6,074 nucleotides of DNA from Planctomycetota bacterium (GCA_022561255.1 JADFRO010000198.1:1-6074); one strand, 5' to 3'. Shown: positions 1-6,004, numbered from the stretch's first letter. Notes: generated by a model from the sequence alone, not told the origin. Numbers and translations: made by a program.

Positions 1-78
1 CTGGAGTTTGAGAGAGCCGCCCGTCTCCGTGACCGGATTCAAGAGCTGAAAGAAGCCGCCCCGCCCGACCAAACGTAG
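1..78 (+). CDS. uvrB: C-terminal end of a UVR-motif protein, probably excinuclease ABC subunit UvrB (5' partial)
   Basis: The frame is open from the first base and ends at TAG (76-78), giving 25 residues that begin LEFERAARLRDRIQELKE. This matches the UVR motif, a short helical hairpin with the pattern [L/F]EFExAAxLRDxI. In UvrB the motif lies at the extreme C-terminus and contacts UvrC during nucleotide excision repair in the cytoplasm. Only a seven-residue tail (AAPPDQT) follows here, as expected for UvrB. UvrC carries its UVR motif internally, which makes it less likely. A McsA-like UVR protein also ends in such a motif and cannot be excluded from 25 residues, although the LEFE opening is more typical of UvrB. 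The rest of the gene lies upstream of the window. The 79 bases after the stop hold only a weak 4-bp hairpin (116-127). Confidence 0.62.
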   Translation: MEFERAARLRDRIQELKEAAPPDQT

Positions 79-157
79 GCCGCAGCGGTTACCGCCTGGT
101 ACGCCAGTGATTTCGCCTCGTTTGAGGTTTGAATGTCTGACGCTAGATTGATCGTGT

Positions 158-1447
158 ATGTTGGGACAGGAATACAGTCAAAAAGCCAAGCAATTCGTTG
201 ACCACATCCGGTTCGAGCACCAGGGCGGAGAGTATGTGGGGAATGGAATTCTCAACTGGGATCCGAATAAGGGTTTTCACCTCGACGCCTTCCTCAAACG
301 ATCAGGTCCCGCACTCCCCGAAACGCAATACTTTGGAAAAGCTGGCGCGATTGCTCCTTCGGACTTGCGGTCGCTACGAATGCGATGGAAACGAGGGGAC
401 GAAGCCTATGCAATTTCGCCCAAAGTTGAGGTCGGCGACGGCTTAGCGCTCTCCGGTGGAAAGCAGCTTGAGATAGACTTTCCAAGTCTCTTGGCGGTCC
501 GGAATTCGACGCGACTAAGGACGGACGGTCGTCACAGCGGAACGTGCCTCATCAATATCGGAAAGGGCATCGTGCTTCCGGATTTAGTCGAAAGTGAGAG
601 CCGCATCAGTGGGGATGTCTTCCAGCGAGGGTTCACAAGGTCCGCGATTACGCATGAAGACGCGGGCTTTGACCTACGGGCCTGGGTTCGGCCGGACGGA
701 CTTCTCCACGCCGAGTACGACTTCAAAGGGGCCTACGATGCAAAACGCGCTGCCTGGCGATTTTCCAAAGCGCTTGAACTCGCACTATCGATCGTCAGTG
801 GAGTCGCCGTACGACTCGTAGAGAGATCCTGTTGCCGGGGCGATCGCTGGTTTGTCGAGCGCTTTCGGCTACGCGAGCCGATCCGATTTGAGCTGCTCAG
901 CCCGATCCGCTACAGAGGCACGGTCCCGAAGAAGTTCCTGCTTCAGGTCGCTGGCAAAATCGTCGTTGACAAGGAATTCGAGTTCATCACGGCTCGAATT
1001 GTTGAACAGCTTACCGATGCCGCACAGCAGCGGACGTGGGAAGCACGCGAGCTCCTATGCGCAAATACTCTTGATGCCGCGTTGCGGACGCTAGCTGGCA
1101 AGCCTTACAAGCGGCAACACAGAGACACCTACATCGAACAGTGCATGTCAGCCTTCCGAGAAGCACATCTTCCGGACGGCTGGGAGGAGGCGTGCAACAG
1201 AGTACTCCGCTCGTACCACGACCTCCGTCACCGAAACGCGCATCCTGACTGGCTCACAACATCTGGTGGACAACTGTCGAAGGAAGGTGTCGGAAAACGG
1301 ATCGACGATCTCATCCGCGTATGCACGTTCTGCGGGTCAATTGTGCTTGCACTCGCGGGGCTAAAACCACTTGCTTCGCAATTCCCGAACCCAATCGACA
1401 CCTGGGGACCCCTGATCACGATCACGCCCGCTCGCTCCGTCCCGTAA
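158..1447 (+). CDS. Uncharacterised 429-aa protein with a C-terminal HEPN-type R-x4-H motif; possible RNase effector of a defence or toxin system
   Basis: I do not recognise a named family. The ATG at 158 is effectively forced, because an in-frame TGA sits at 149-151 with no start between. There is no clear Shine-Dalgarno sequence. Residues 1-275 look mainly beta and contain no membrane segment or signal peptide. An early stretch (about 22-46) alternates glycine, aromatic and hydrophobic residues (GGEYVGNGILNWDPNKGF), loosely like the N-terminal beta domain of ApeA-type abortive-infection proteins. Residues about 278-403 look alpha-helical and contain YHDLRHRNAHPDW at 353-365. There R357-H358-x3-H362 fits the HEPN ribonuclease signature (R, a polar residue, then H after 4-6 positions), followed by a long hydrophobic helix (about 382-401). 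In the HEPN superfamily this motif forms the RNA-cutting site of many toxins and phage-defence proteins. Assignment to HEPN and any defence role are my inference from the motif and fold pattern. The gene stands alone on its strand after the uvrB-like gene, and its composition appears slightly AT-richer than much of the window. Confidence 0.75.
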   Translation: MLGQEYSQKAKQFVDHIRFEHQGGEYVGNGILNWDPNKGFHLDAFLKRSGPALPETQYFGKAGAIAPSDLRSLRMRWKRGDEAYAISPKVEVGDGLALSGGKQLEIDFPSLLAVRNSTRLRTDGRHSGTCLINIGKGIVLPDLVESESRISGDVFQRGFTRSAITHEDAGFDLRAWVRPDGLLHAEYDFKGAYDAKRAAWRFSKALELALSIVSGVAVRLVERSCCRGDRWFVERFRLREPIRFELLSPIRYRGTVPKKFLLQVAGKIVVDKEFEFITARIVEQLTDAAQQRTWEARELLCANTLDAALRTLAGKPYKRQHRDTYIEQCMSAFREAHLPDGWEEACNRVLRSYHDLRHRNAHPDWLTTSGGQLSKEGVGKRIDDLIRVCTFCGSIVLALAGLKPLASQFPNPIDTWGPLITITPARSVP

Positions 1448-1553
1448 GGCGAAGCCCTTGGGCGTAGCTGTTCCGCAGACCGTCTACTCCGCTGATCAGC
1501 CCGAGCCGCCATTTCACAGCGAAGAAAGCGCCCAAGTTAGGCCGATTCGTCCG

Positions 1554-1582
1554 TTGACAGGATACTTAGCCTCGACTAATAT
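1554..1582 (+). promoter_or_regulatory. Sigma-70-type promoter for the beta-barrel gene
   Basis: A perfect -35 box TTGACA (1554-1559) is separated by exactly 17 bases from TAATAT (1577-1582), which matches four of six positions of the -10 consensus. Transcription would begin near 1589, about 26 bases before the TTG start at 1615 and upstream of its ribosome-binding site. The element lies in the 167-base gap after the HEPN-motif gene, which otherwise shows nothing clear. The promoter is predicted from sequence only, and promoter consensus can differ in the suspected phylum. Confidence 0.6.
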
Positions 1583-1603
1583 GAAAGATGTAAAAGACTA
1601 ATT

Positions 1604-1609
1604 GGAGAG
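1604..1609 (+). promoter_or_regulatory. Shine-Dalgarno sequence supporting a TTG start
   Basis: GGAGAG lies just before the TTG codon at 1615, with seven bases between GGAG and the start. It is the best-spaced ribosome-binding site near the gene. The competing in-frame ATG at 1666 has only GGGAAA (1654-1659) ahead of it. This site is the main reason for preferring the longer reading. Confidence 0.5.
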
Positions 1610-1614
1610 TTGTC

Positions 1615-2505
1615 TTGGACCATCACCGACGTTCACTGACTGAGGTACGACCTGGGAAACAAGCCATGCGGTCGCTCTTCCTTGCGGCGGCGCTGGCAAC
1701 GGGGCTGACAACGCCGAGCAACCTTCATGCCCAGAAGGACGCTGCGGTGCAAAGGGATGGCGACGAGCCGCTGGTCACCGATCGGCCCGACTTCACCGAG
1801 AGCACCGACGCCGTTCCCACCGGCCGAGTACAGTTGGAAGCTGGATATACCTTCACCTACGACCGCGAAGGTAAGGATCGCGTGCGCGATCACACCGCGC
1901 CCGAGCTGCTCCTGCGGATCGGCGTGGCGAAGGACTTCGAGCTGCGCATCGGGTGGGACGGCTACTCGTGGACGGACCGTCAGTTCGAAGGTGAGACGCG
2001 GAGCGGTCGGCGGGTCACGCGTGAAGACTGGAACCAGGGCGCACACGACATGTCGCTGGGTTTCAAATTCAAGTTTCATGGACAGGACAGATGGAGGCCG
2101 CACTTCGGCGTGATCGGCGCGATCAGCGTACCGTCGGGAAGCGGCGGGATTTCCTCCGGCGACGTCGATCCCGAGGTCGTGCTGCTCTGGGCCTACGACG
2201 TCAACGACTCGCTCGCCGTCGCGGGGAATGTGGGGTTCGCCGCACCGACCGATGCCGGGGATCGCTTCTTTCAGGCGTCGGCTTCGTTCAGTGTGGCCTT
2301 TCCCCTTACCGACAAGCTCGGTGCGTACATCGAATACTTCGGCCTGTACCCGAACACGGAGGACACCGACGCCGCGCACACCATTAACGGCGGTCTCACG
2401 TTTCTTGTTCACAACGATCTGCAACTCGACTGGCGGATCGGCGTGGGTCTTAACGAGGAAGCCGACGACTTCTTTACCGGTATCGGTATCTCGCGGAGAT
2501 GGTAA
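1615..2505 (+). CDS. Outer-membrane beta-barrel protein of the phenol-MetA-degradation (transporter-like) family
   Basis: The protein has 296 residues from the TTG at 1615, or 279 from the ATG at 1666. The segment from M18 (MRSLFLAAALATGL) is a signal peptide with likely cleavage after LHA (residue 39). The mature start contains LVTDRPDFTESTDAVPTG (53-70), followed by VQLEAGYTFTYD. This is the hallmark opening of the family often annotated as 'putative MetA-pathway of phenol degradation' or 'transporter'. The rest alternates short amphipathic beta strands (for example 98-115, 145-155, 162-172, 186-210, 219-229, 235-243, 257-277), separated by polar loops. It ends in a strand closing with W296, the aromatic terminus used by outer-membrane assembly signals. 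The family is placed in the outer membrane, and its substrates are generally unproven. The start choice is open: the TTG has the better ribosome-binding site and sits directly behind the promoter, but the ATG gives a more ordinary signal peptide. Two hairpins and a small lipoprotein-like gene follow. Confidence 0.85.
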   Translation: MDHHRRSLTEVRPGKQAMRSLFLAAALATGLTTPSNLHAQKDAAVQRDGDEPLVTDRPDFTESTDAVPTGRVQLEAGYTFTYDREGKDRVRDHTAPELLLRIGVAKDFELRIGWDGYSWTDRQFEGETRSGRRVTREDWNQGAHDMSLGFKFKFHGQDRWRPHFGVIGAISVPSGSGGISSGDVDPEVVLLWAYDVNDSLAVAGNVGFAAPTDAGDRFFQASASFSVAFPLTDKLGAYIEYFGLYPNTEDTDAAHTINGGLTFLVHNDLQLDWRIGVGLNEEADDFFTGIGISRRW

Positions 2506-2518
2506 CGTACGCGGTACG
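2506..2518 (+). other. Short hairpin directly after the beta-barrel stop codon
   Basis: CGTAC and GTACG form a perfect 5-bp stem around GCG, starting at the base after the TAA stop. No T-run follows, so it is not a standard intrinsic terminator. It may slow 3' exonuclease decay of the upstream message, or it may be chance. Confidence 0.3.
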
Positions 2519-2529
2519 CCACACTTGTT

Positions 2530-2547
2530 GGTGCATCACGATGCACC
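2530..2547 (+). other. Perfect 8-bp inverted repeat between the beta-barrel and the small lipoprotein gene
   Basis: GGTGCATC and GATGCACC are exact reverse complements separated by AC, so as RNA a 7-bp stem with a CACG loop can form. It lies 24 bases after the beta-barrel stop and 31 bases before the next ATG. There is no T-run. It could be a processing or attenuation hairpin that lowers expression of the downstream small gene, or a dyad DNA operator. No promoter boxes for the small gene were found here, which favours read-through transcription from 1554-1582. Confidence 0.45.
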
Positions 2548-2578
2548 CTGCGAACCTGGCTCTATTTCTGGATTAGGA

Positions 2579-2761
2579 ATGATGAAAAGGTCCATTCAAC
2601 GACGCTCGATTGTTGCAGTGCTCATGTTGCTTCCGCTGGCGATGGCCAGCGCCGGTTGCTCGCTGTCCGATGCCGTCATCGACGGGTTCTTCAGCGGCAT
2701 CTCGGAAGCGATCGCGGCCATAATTGCGGACACCGCCTCGACGTTTATCTCAGGAGGATAG
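2579..2761 (+). CDS. Small secreted or lipoprotein-like protein, 60 aa
   Basis: Two adjacent ATG codons (2579 and 2582) begin a 60- or 59-residue protein ending at TAG (2759-2761). A basic n-region (MMKRSIQRR) leads into a hydrophobic core (SIVAVLMLLPLAMASA) and then GC at residues 26-27. This resembles a lipoprotein signal peptide in which C27 would be lipidated. The lipobox is imperfect, because serine rather than leucine sits three residues before the cysteine. The mature part is only about 33 residues (from CSLSDAVIDGFFSGISEA), mildly hydrophobic and amphipathic, which suits a small envelope-associated peptide. AGGA precedes the second ATG closely, and GGA lies 9 bases upstream of it. The gene follows the beta-barrel by 73 bases on the same strand, so the two may be co-transcribed. 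I know of no function. It is short enough to be missed by automatic gene callers. Confidence 0.6.
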   Translation: MMKRSIQRRSIVAVLMLLPLAMASAGCSLSDAVIDGFFSGISEAIAAIIADTASTFISGG

Positions 2762-2926
2762 GATCGACCGAAGCGTCGAACCTCGGACCGCACTACGTAT
2801 CGCAGCCGTTTCCGCCGGCGGATCGCTCGCAAGCTTCGGTTGCAGCCGGTGTAGCCGCTCTCTTGTCTCGCCCCAATCTGGGCAGGAATAAAGGGTCCAG
2901 CCGATCAGCCCGCGCGGACTTCGCAG

Positions 2927-2954
2927 CGCTTTACACACAGATGAGTGTAAAGCG
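2927..2954. terminator. Perfect 10-bp hairpin between convergent genes, likely bidirectional terminator
   Basis: CGCTTTACAC (2927-2936) and GTGTAAAGCG (2945-2954) are exact reverse complements around an 8-base loop. The hairpin starts 3 bases beyond the stop codon of the leftward SEC-C gene and lies 165 bases beyond the stop of the rightward small lipoprotein gene, where a shared terminator is expected. On the plus strand it is followed by TTTCT, a weak T-tract. On the minus strand no T-run follows, so termination of the SEC-C transcript may be weak or the hairpin may mainly protect its 3' end. Confidence 0.55.
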
Positions 2955-2957
2955 TTT

Positions 2958-3164
<207 letters not shown>

Positions 3165-3261
3165 CTATTTTCGCATCCTTCCTCTTGTGATTGTCGCAGT
3201 GCACTCGTCGTAATGCTCGTTTCGTTGCACCAACTTACGTCGACCCAAATCAGTGGCTCCA

Positions 3262-3360
3262 CGCGGGCGACCCCCCTCAATCCCCCCTTGCAAAAACGGG
3301 GGAAGCGACGAACCCGCCCGCGCGGGCAAGCTACGCTCCGCAGGAGAGCCCGCGGCTTGG
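3262..3360. repeat. G/C-rich multi-palindromic intergenic element, probable dispersed (REP- or MITE-like) repeat
   Basis: The 239-base gap between mqnD and the SEC-C gene is dominated by nested inverted repeats. TCCCCC (3281-3286) pairs with GGGGGA (3298-3303) around a TTGCAA core. GCCCGCGCGGGC (3316-3327) is a perfect 12-base palindrome. CGCGGGC (3321-3327) pairs with GCCCGCG (3348-3354), enclosing an inner CTCC-GCA-GGAG stem (3336-3346). A further GCGGGC lies at 3263-3268, so the sequence GCGGGC or its complement occurs four times. Translated on the minus strand, the C-rich part reads PPFLQGGIEGG, an appearance I associate with a widespread intergenic repeat of the form CCCCCTTxxxAAGGGGG. 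It is therefore unlikely to be coding. The rest of the gap (3165-3261, 3361-3403) shows no clear promoter or gene. Confidence 0.55.
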
Positions 3361-3403
3361 GAAATCAAGGTGTCGCACAGGTCTACGCCCACGGACAGGG
3401 CCG

Positions 3404-4282
3404 CTAGCCCACAAAATCAATGTTATCAACCGCCGGCACCAACCCGGCCTCGTGTCCTCGGCGAAGAAGCTCACGCACCGCATGTCGCCCTACGTCGCCG
3501 TAGTCCACCGTCCAGTGGTTCACGTACATCCCGACGAACTTATCCGCAAGATCGCGTCCCATGTCGCGAGCATAAGTAAGCGCGTGGGCCACCGCCTCGT
3601 CACGATGCGCCAGACTAAACTCAATACTTCGCTTGAGAATCGCGGTAACTTCCTCGATGACGTCCGACCCCAAGTCGCGCCGGATGCAGTTGCCACCCAG
3701 AGGCAGCGGCAGCTCCGTCGTCGACTTCCACCACGCCCCGAGATCGACCACGAGATTCAGGTTTTGCCGTTCGTAGGTAAGCTGCCCCTCGTGAATAATC
3801 AGGCCTGCGTCGGCCTTTCCGTCGGCCACGTGTTGCAGAATCTCGTCGAACATGACGACCGTGTGCGAGAACGATCCCTGCCCCAGCAGCAGATTCAACG
3901 TGAGAAAAGCTGTCGTCCGCTCGCCGGGAATCGCGATCTTCTTACCGCGAAGGTCGTCGATCGACATCGGCTCGCGCGTCACGACCATAGGCCCGTATCC
4001 GTCGCCCATGCTCGATCCGCAATTGGTCAAGACGTACTTGTCAGCGACGTAGGGATACGCATGGATGCTGATCGCGGTGATGTCGAGTTCGCCCCTGACG
4101 GCCCGATCGTTGAGCGTCGAAATGTCCTGTAGGACATGCTCGAACAGCCAGCCTCCGGCATCGAGCTTTCCCGTCGCCAGCCCGTAGAACATAAAGGCGT
4201 CGTCCGGATCGGGACTGTGCCCCAGCGTGAGCGTTCGTTTGGCGACGTCTGACTTCTTGGACGCTGCTGCCGTGGTGGTCAT
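3404..4282 (-). CDS. mqnD: 1,4-dihydroxy-6-naphthoate synthase (menaquinone biosynthesis, futalosine pathway)
   Basis: The protein has 292 residues, close to the usual MqnD length of about 270-290. MqnD converts cyclic de-hypoxanthine futalosine to 1,4-dihydroxy-6-naphthoate in the cytoplasm, a late step of the futalosine route to menaquinone. The fold is a two-lobed periplasmic-binding-protein type, but there is no signal peptide. Recognisable blocks are LGHSPDPDDAFMFYGLATG (20-38, family form SPCPNDTFxFY), the KKIAIPGERTTAFL segment (114-127), ADAGLIIHEGQLTYERQNL (157-175) and VVDLGAWWKSTTELPLPLGG (178-197). H164 in the IIHE block is the residue proposed as catalytic in the Thermus enzyme. 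The family cysteine in SPCPND is aspartate here, a substitution that does not look damaging. On the minus strand GAAGAGAG precedes the start by about five bases. The first 15 residues (MTTTAAASKKSDVAK) form an extra low-complexity tail. No other mqn gene lies in the window. The paralogous enzyme MqnA is less likely because of the IIHE and DLGAWW blocks. Confidence 0.93.
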   Translation of the reverse strand: MTTTAAASKKSDVAKRTLTLGHSPDPDDAFMFYGLATGKLDAGGWLFEHVLQDISTLNDRAVRGELDITAISIHAYPYVADKYVLTNCGSSMGDGYGPMVVTREPMSIDDLRGKKIAIPGERTTAFLTLNLLLGQGSFSHTVVMFDEILQHVADGKADAGLIIHEGQLTYERQNLNLVVDLGAWWKSTTELPLPLGGNCIRRDLGSDVIEEVTAILKRSIEFSLAHRDEAVAHALTYARDMGRDLADKFVGMYVNHWTVDYGDVGRHAVRELLRRGHEAGLVPAVDNIDFVG

Positions 4283-4317
4283 CTTCGCTCTCTTCGATAC
4301 AATATGTGGTTCACAGG

Positions 4318-4346
4318 ATTAGACTGCCACTGAGCCCGCGACGCAA
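4318..4346 (-). promoter_or_regulatory. Candidate sigma-70-type promoter for mqnD
   Basis: On the minus strand TTGCGT (complement of 4341-4346) is followed after exactly 17 bases by TCTAAT (complement of 4318-4323). The -10 box matches five of six consensus positions and the -35 box three of six. Transcription would start near 4311, giving a leader of about 28 bases before mqnD. The -35 box overlaps a perfect hairpin or dyad at 4336-4353. No comparable promoter for the divergent gene was seen in the 99-base gap. Confidence 0.4.
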
Positions 4347-4353
4347 GTCGCGG
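4336..4353. other. Perfect 7-bp inverted repeat with GCAA tetraloop in the divergent intergenic region
   Basis: CCGCGAC (4336-4342) and GTCGCGG (4347-4353) are exact reverse complements around GCAA, a GNRA-class loop when read as plus-strand RNA. It lies 28 bases ahead of the ATG at 4382 and overlaps the proposed -35 box of mqnD. It could be an operator affecting the divergent pair, or a stable hairpin in the leader of the downstream gene. The choice cannot be made from this sequence. Confidence 0.45.
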
Positions 4354-4381
4354 AGAGCGCGTTACGGAACCTGCTGTCAGC

Positions 4382-6004
4382 ATGCGTCTTGAAATCACGG
4401 ACATGCGCACGATCACGGACAAGACGCCCCAGGTCCGCGACTTGGAGTTTCGCAATAAATCCGTAGCTATCGGATCGCACTCCAAGAGCCAGGTTCAGAT
4501 ACCCGACGTCCAACTCGCGGCGCACCACGCCACGCTCGAACCGGTCGGCGACAACTGGTTCTATCAACCGACTACCCGTGATGACGGTCAAACGAAAATC
4601 AACGGCCAACCCGTCGATGGCAGGGTCAAGCTAAGCGACGGCGACGTCATCGCCATTACGTATTTCGAGATCAAGTTCACGCTCGAGCCGGAGATCGAAG
4701 TCGTGCTACCCGAGCCCGGCCAAAGCGGCGAGCTCGCGATGATCCGCAACTTCCCCCTACCCCCGCGCAGCACCGTTCGGAAACCGGACGCCGACGTTTC
4801 CCTGACACCCGAGCGGCAGAAAGCATTCGCGTTGCTGTCGTTGGAGCTCGCACGATGCCCAGACCTGCCAAGGCTGCTCGAACGTACGACGGAACTGCTC
4901 GAGACTGAGCTGAGCGCGCGGATGGTCTGGATGGGCGTTCGCAAAGATACCAACGGACCGGTGGAGTTCGTGGAAGGCCGCCTCGACGGGGCCTCCGCGA
5001 TGATCGAACCACCGAAACTCGAAACGTACGTCTATCGCTGCCTCAAGCGAACGCAGTTCATCATCGTCCCGCGAACCGGCGACGGCGTTACGCAGTCGGT
5101 GCTCGCCGTGCCGATCCTAAGCGATCGCGGCGCGATCGGCCTGCTCTTTGCGGACACCGCCCGACGAACGCGCGTTTTCGACGAGGCCGACCTGGATTTT
5201 TTGACCATTACAGCCACGATCCTCGCACCGATCCTGGATGCGATGCTCTTGGGTTCATCCCCGTCGCTCGCGGCGCTGGGAGGTGGCGGTATAGGATTCG
5301 ACGAACCTCTGTCGCCGCGTACGGACCCTGCAACGCTACCTCAGTGGCCGAAGCTTCAGCTCGCGCAGTTTTCCGCCGCCGGATCACAAACGCGCGGCGA
5401 TTTCTTTGACCTAACGCGCATGCCCAACGGATTGGCCGCCGTTATTGTGGGCCGTCTCGATACGGACCCGGAGCTGACCGCCCAAAGAATCGCCGAGGTC
5501 CGAGGCGCGGTCCGCATCGCAAGTCTGCACGCCGATCCACCAGGCGTTCAGCTTCGCGCGCTTAACTGGATGCTCTCGGACGATACGAATCCTTGTTCGC
5601 TGGACGCGGCGATCGTGGTCATCAATCCCAAGACCGGCGCGGCGGAGATCAGCAGTGCGGGCGCCATCGGCGCCGTGATGATCCGCGAAGGCGGCAAGAC
5701 CAAGAGGCTCACCGGTTCCGACGTCCCACCTGTAGGAAATGGTAAGACGGTCGAATACGCAAGCACGACGACACGCATTAGAGACGGGGAAACGCTCGCC
5801 CTGTACACACCGGGTGTCCTGGCTACGGAGGACGAAACCGGCGGGCGACTCGACAGAAGGCAACTCAGGCGGGCGTTGGGTAACACCTTCGGGCAACCCG
5901 CGGACGGGGCGATTGACCGCCTGCTGAGCGACCTGGAACCCTATCTCAAGAACGCAAACCCAACCGACGATATCACCCTGTTGCTGGGCCATCGCCCCGC
6001 CTGA
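4382..6004 (+). CDS. FHA-GAF-SpoIIE/PP2C-like signalling protein with degenerate active-site motifs
   Basis: The protein has 540 residues and three modules. Residues about 1-105 are an FHA-like fold (VAIGSHSKSQVQI, LAAHHATL, KINGQPV, KLSDGDVIAI). Residues about 145-290 are a GAF-like sensor domain, including SVLAVPILSDRGAIGLLFAD. A glycine- and proline-rich linker follows, and residues about 322-536 resemble a SpoIIE/PP2C-type serine/threonine phosphatase. RGDFFD (338-343) corresponds to GGDxYD, and NPTDDIT (526-532) to the final DDxT. However, the usual DVxGHG aspartate region reads GRLDTDP (R358), the usual TDG reads TPG (P477), and the usual AGH reads AGA (A428). In the FHA part the phosphothreonine-binding arginine of GR is S32 and the SRxH serine is A46, with only H49 kept. 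It may therefore act as a binding or scaffold protein rather than an active phosphatase. There is no membrane segment. ATG 4382 has only a distant GGA; M8 (4403) is an alternative start. Confidence 0.82.
   Translation: MRLEITDMRTITDKTPQVRDLEFRNKSVAIGSHSKSQVQIPDVQLAAHHATLEPVGDNWFYQPTTRDDGQTKINGQPVDGRVKLSDGDVIAITYFEIKFTLEPEIEVVLPEPGQSGELAMIRNFPLPPRSTVRKPDADVSLTPERQKAFALLSLELARCPDLPRLLERTTELLETELSARMVWMGVRKDTNGPVEFVEGRLDGASAMIEPPKLETYVYRCLKRTQFIIVPRTGDGVTQSVLAVPILSDRGAIGLLFADTARRTRVFDEADLDFLTITATILAPILDAMLLGSSPSLAALGGGGIGFDEPLSPRTDPATLPQWPKLQLAQFSAAGSQTRGDFFDLTRMPNGLAAVIVGRLDTDPELTAQRIAEVRGAVRIASLHADPPGVQLRALNWMLSDDTNPCSLDAAIVVINPKTGAAEISSAGAIGAVMIREGGKTKRLTGSDVPPVGNGKTVEYASTTTRIRDGETLALYTPGVLATEDETGGRLDRRQLRRALGNTFGQPADGAIDRLLSDLEPYLKNANPTDDITLLLGHRPA

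Noticed and set aside
116..127. CCTC-GTTT-GAGG hairpin followed by TTTG, as a terminator after the uvrB-like gene
   Set aside because: A 4-bp stem with only three T residues is too weak to call.
1457..1536. CTTGGGCG and CGCCCAAG as an 8-bp long-range inverted repeat after the HEPN-motif gene
   Set aside because: The arms are 64 bases apart with no supporting inner structure, so chance pairing is likely in GC-rich DNA.
1633..2424. Minus-strand reading frame (263 codons) opposite the beta-barrel gene
   Set aside because: The opposite strand has a promoter, ribosome-binding site, signal peptide and family hallmark. This frame shows none of these.
3262..3360. CRISPR array in the repeat-rich gap
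   Set aside because: The repeats are nested inverted repeats of different lengths, not regularly spaced direct repeats with spacers.
3165..3392. Minus-strand 75-codon frame just upstream of the SEC-C gene containing PPFLQGGIEGG
   Set aside because: The residues come from translating the C-rich intergenic repeat, and the frame has no ribosome-binding site or domain.
3191..4132. Long plus-strand reading frame (313 codons) opposite mqnD
   Set aside because: It is antisense to a confidently identified enzyme. Its translation is rich in R, H, Q and P with no domain pattern, as expected of a shadow frame in GC-rich DNA.
5411..5992. Minus-strand reading frame (193 codons) within the FHA-GAF gene
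   Set aside because: It overlaps the recognisable SpoIIE-like coding sequence and shows no domain pattern. It is treated as a shadow.
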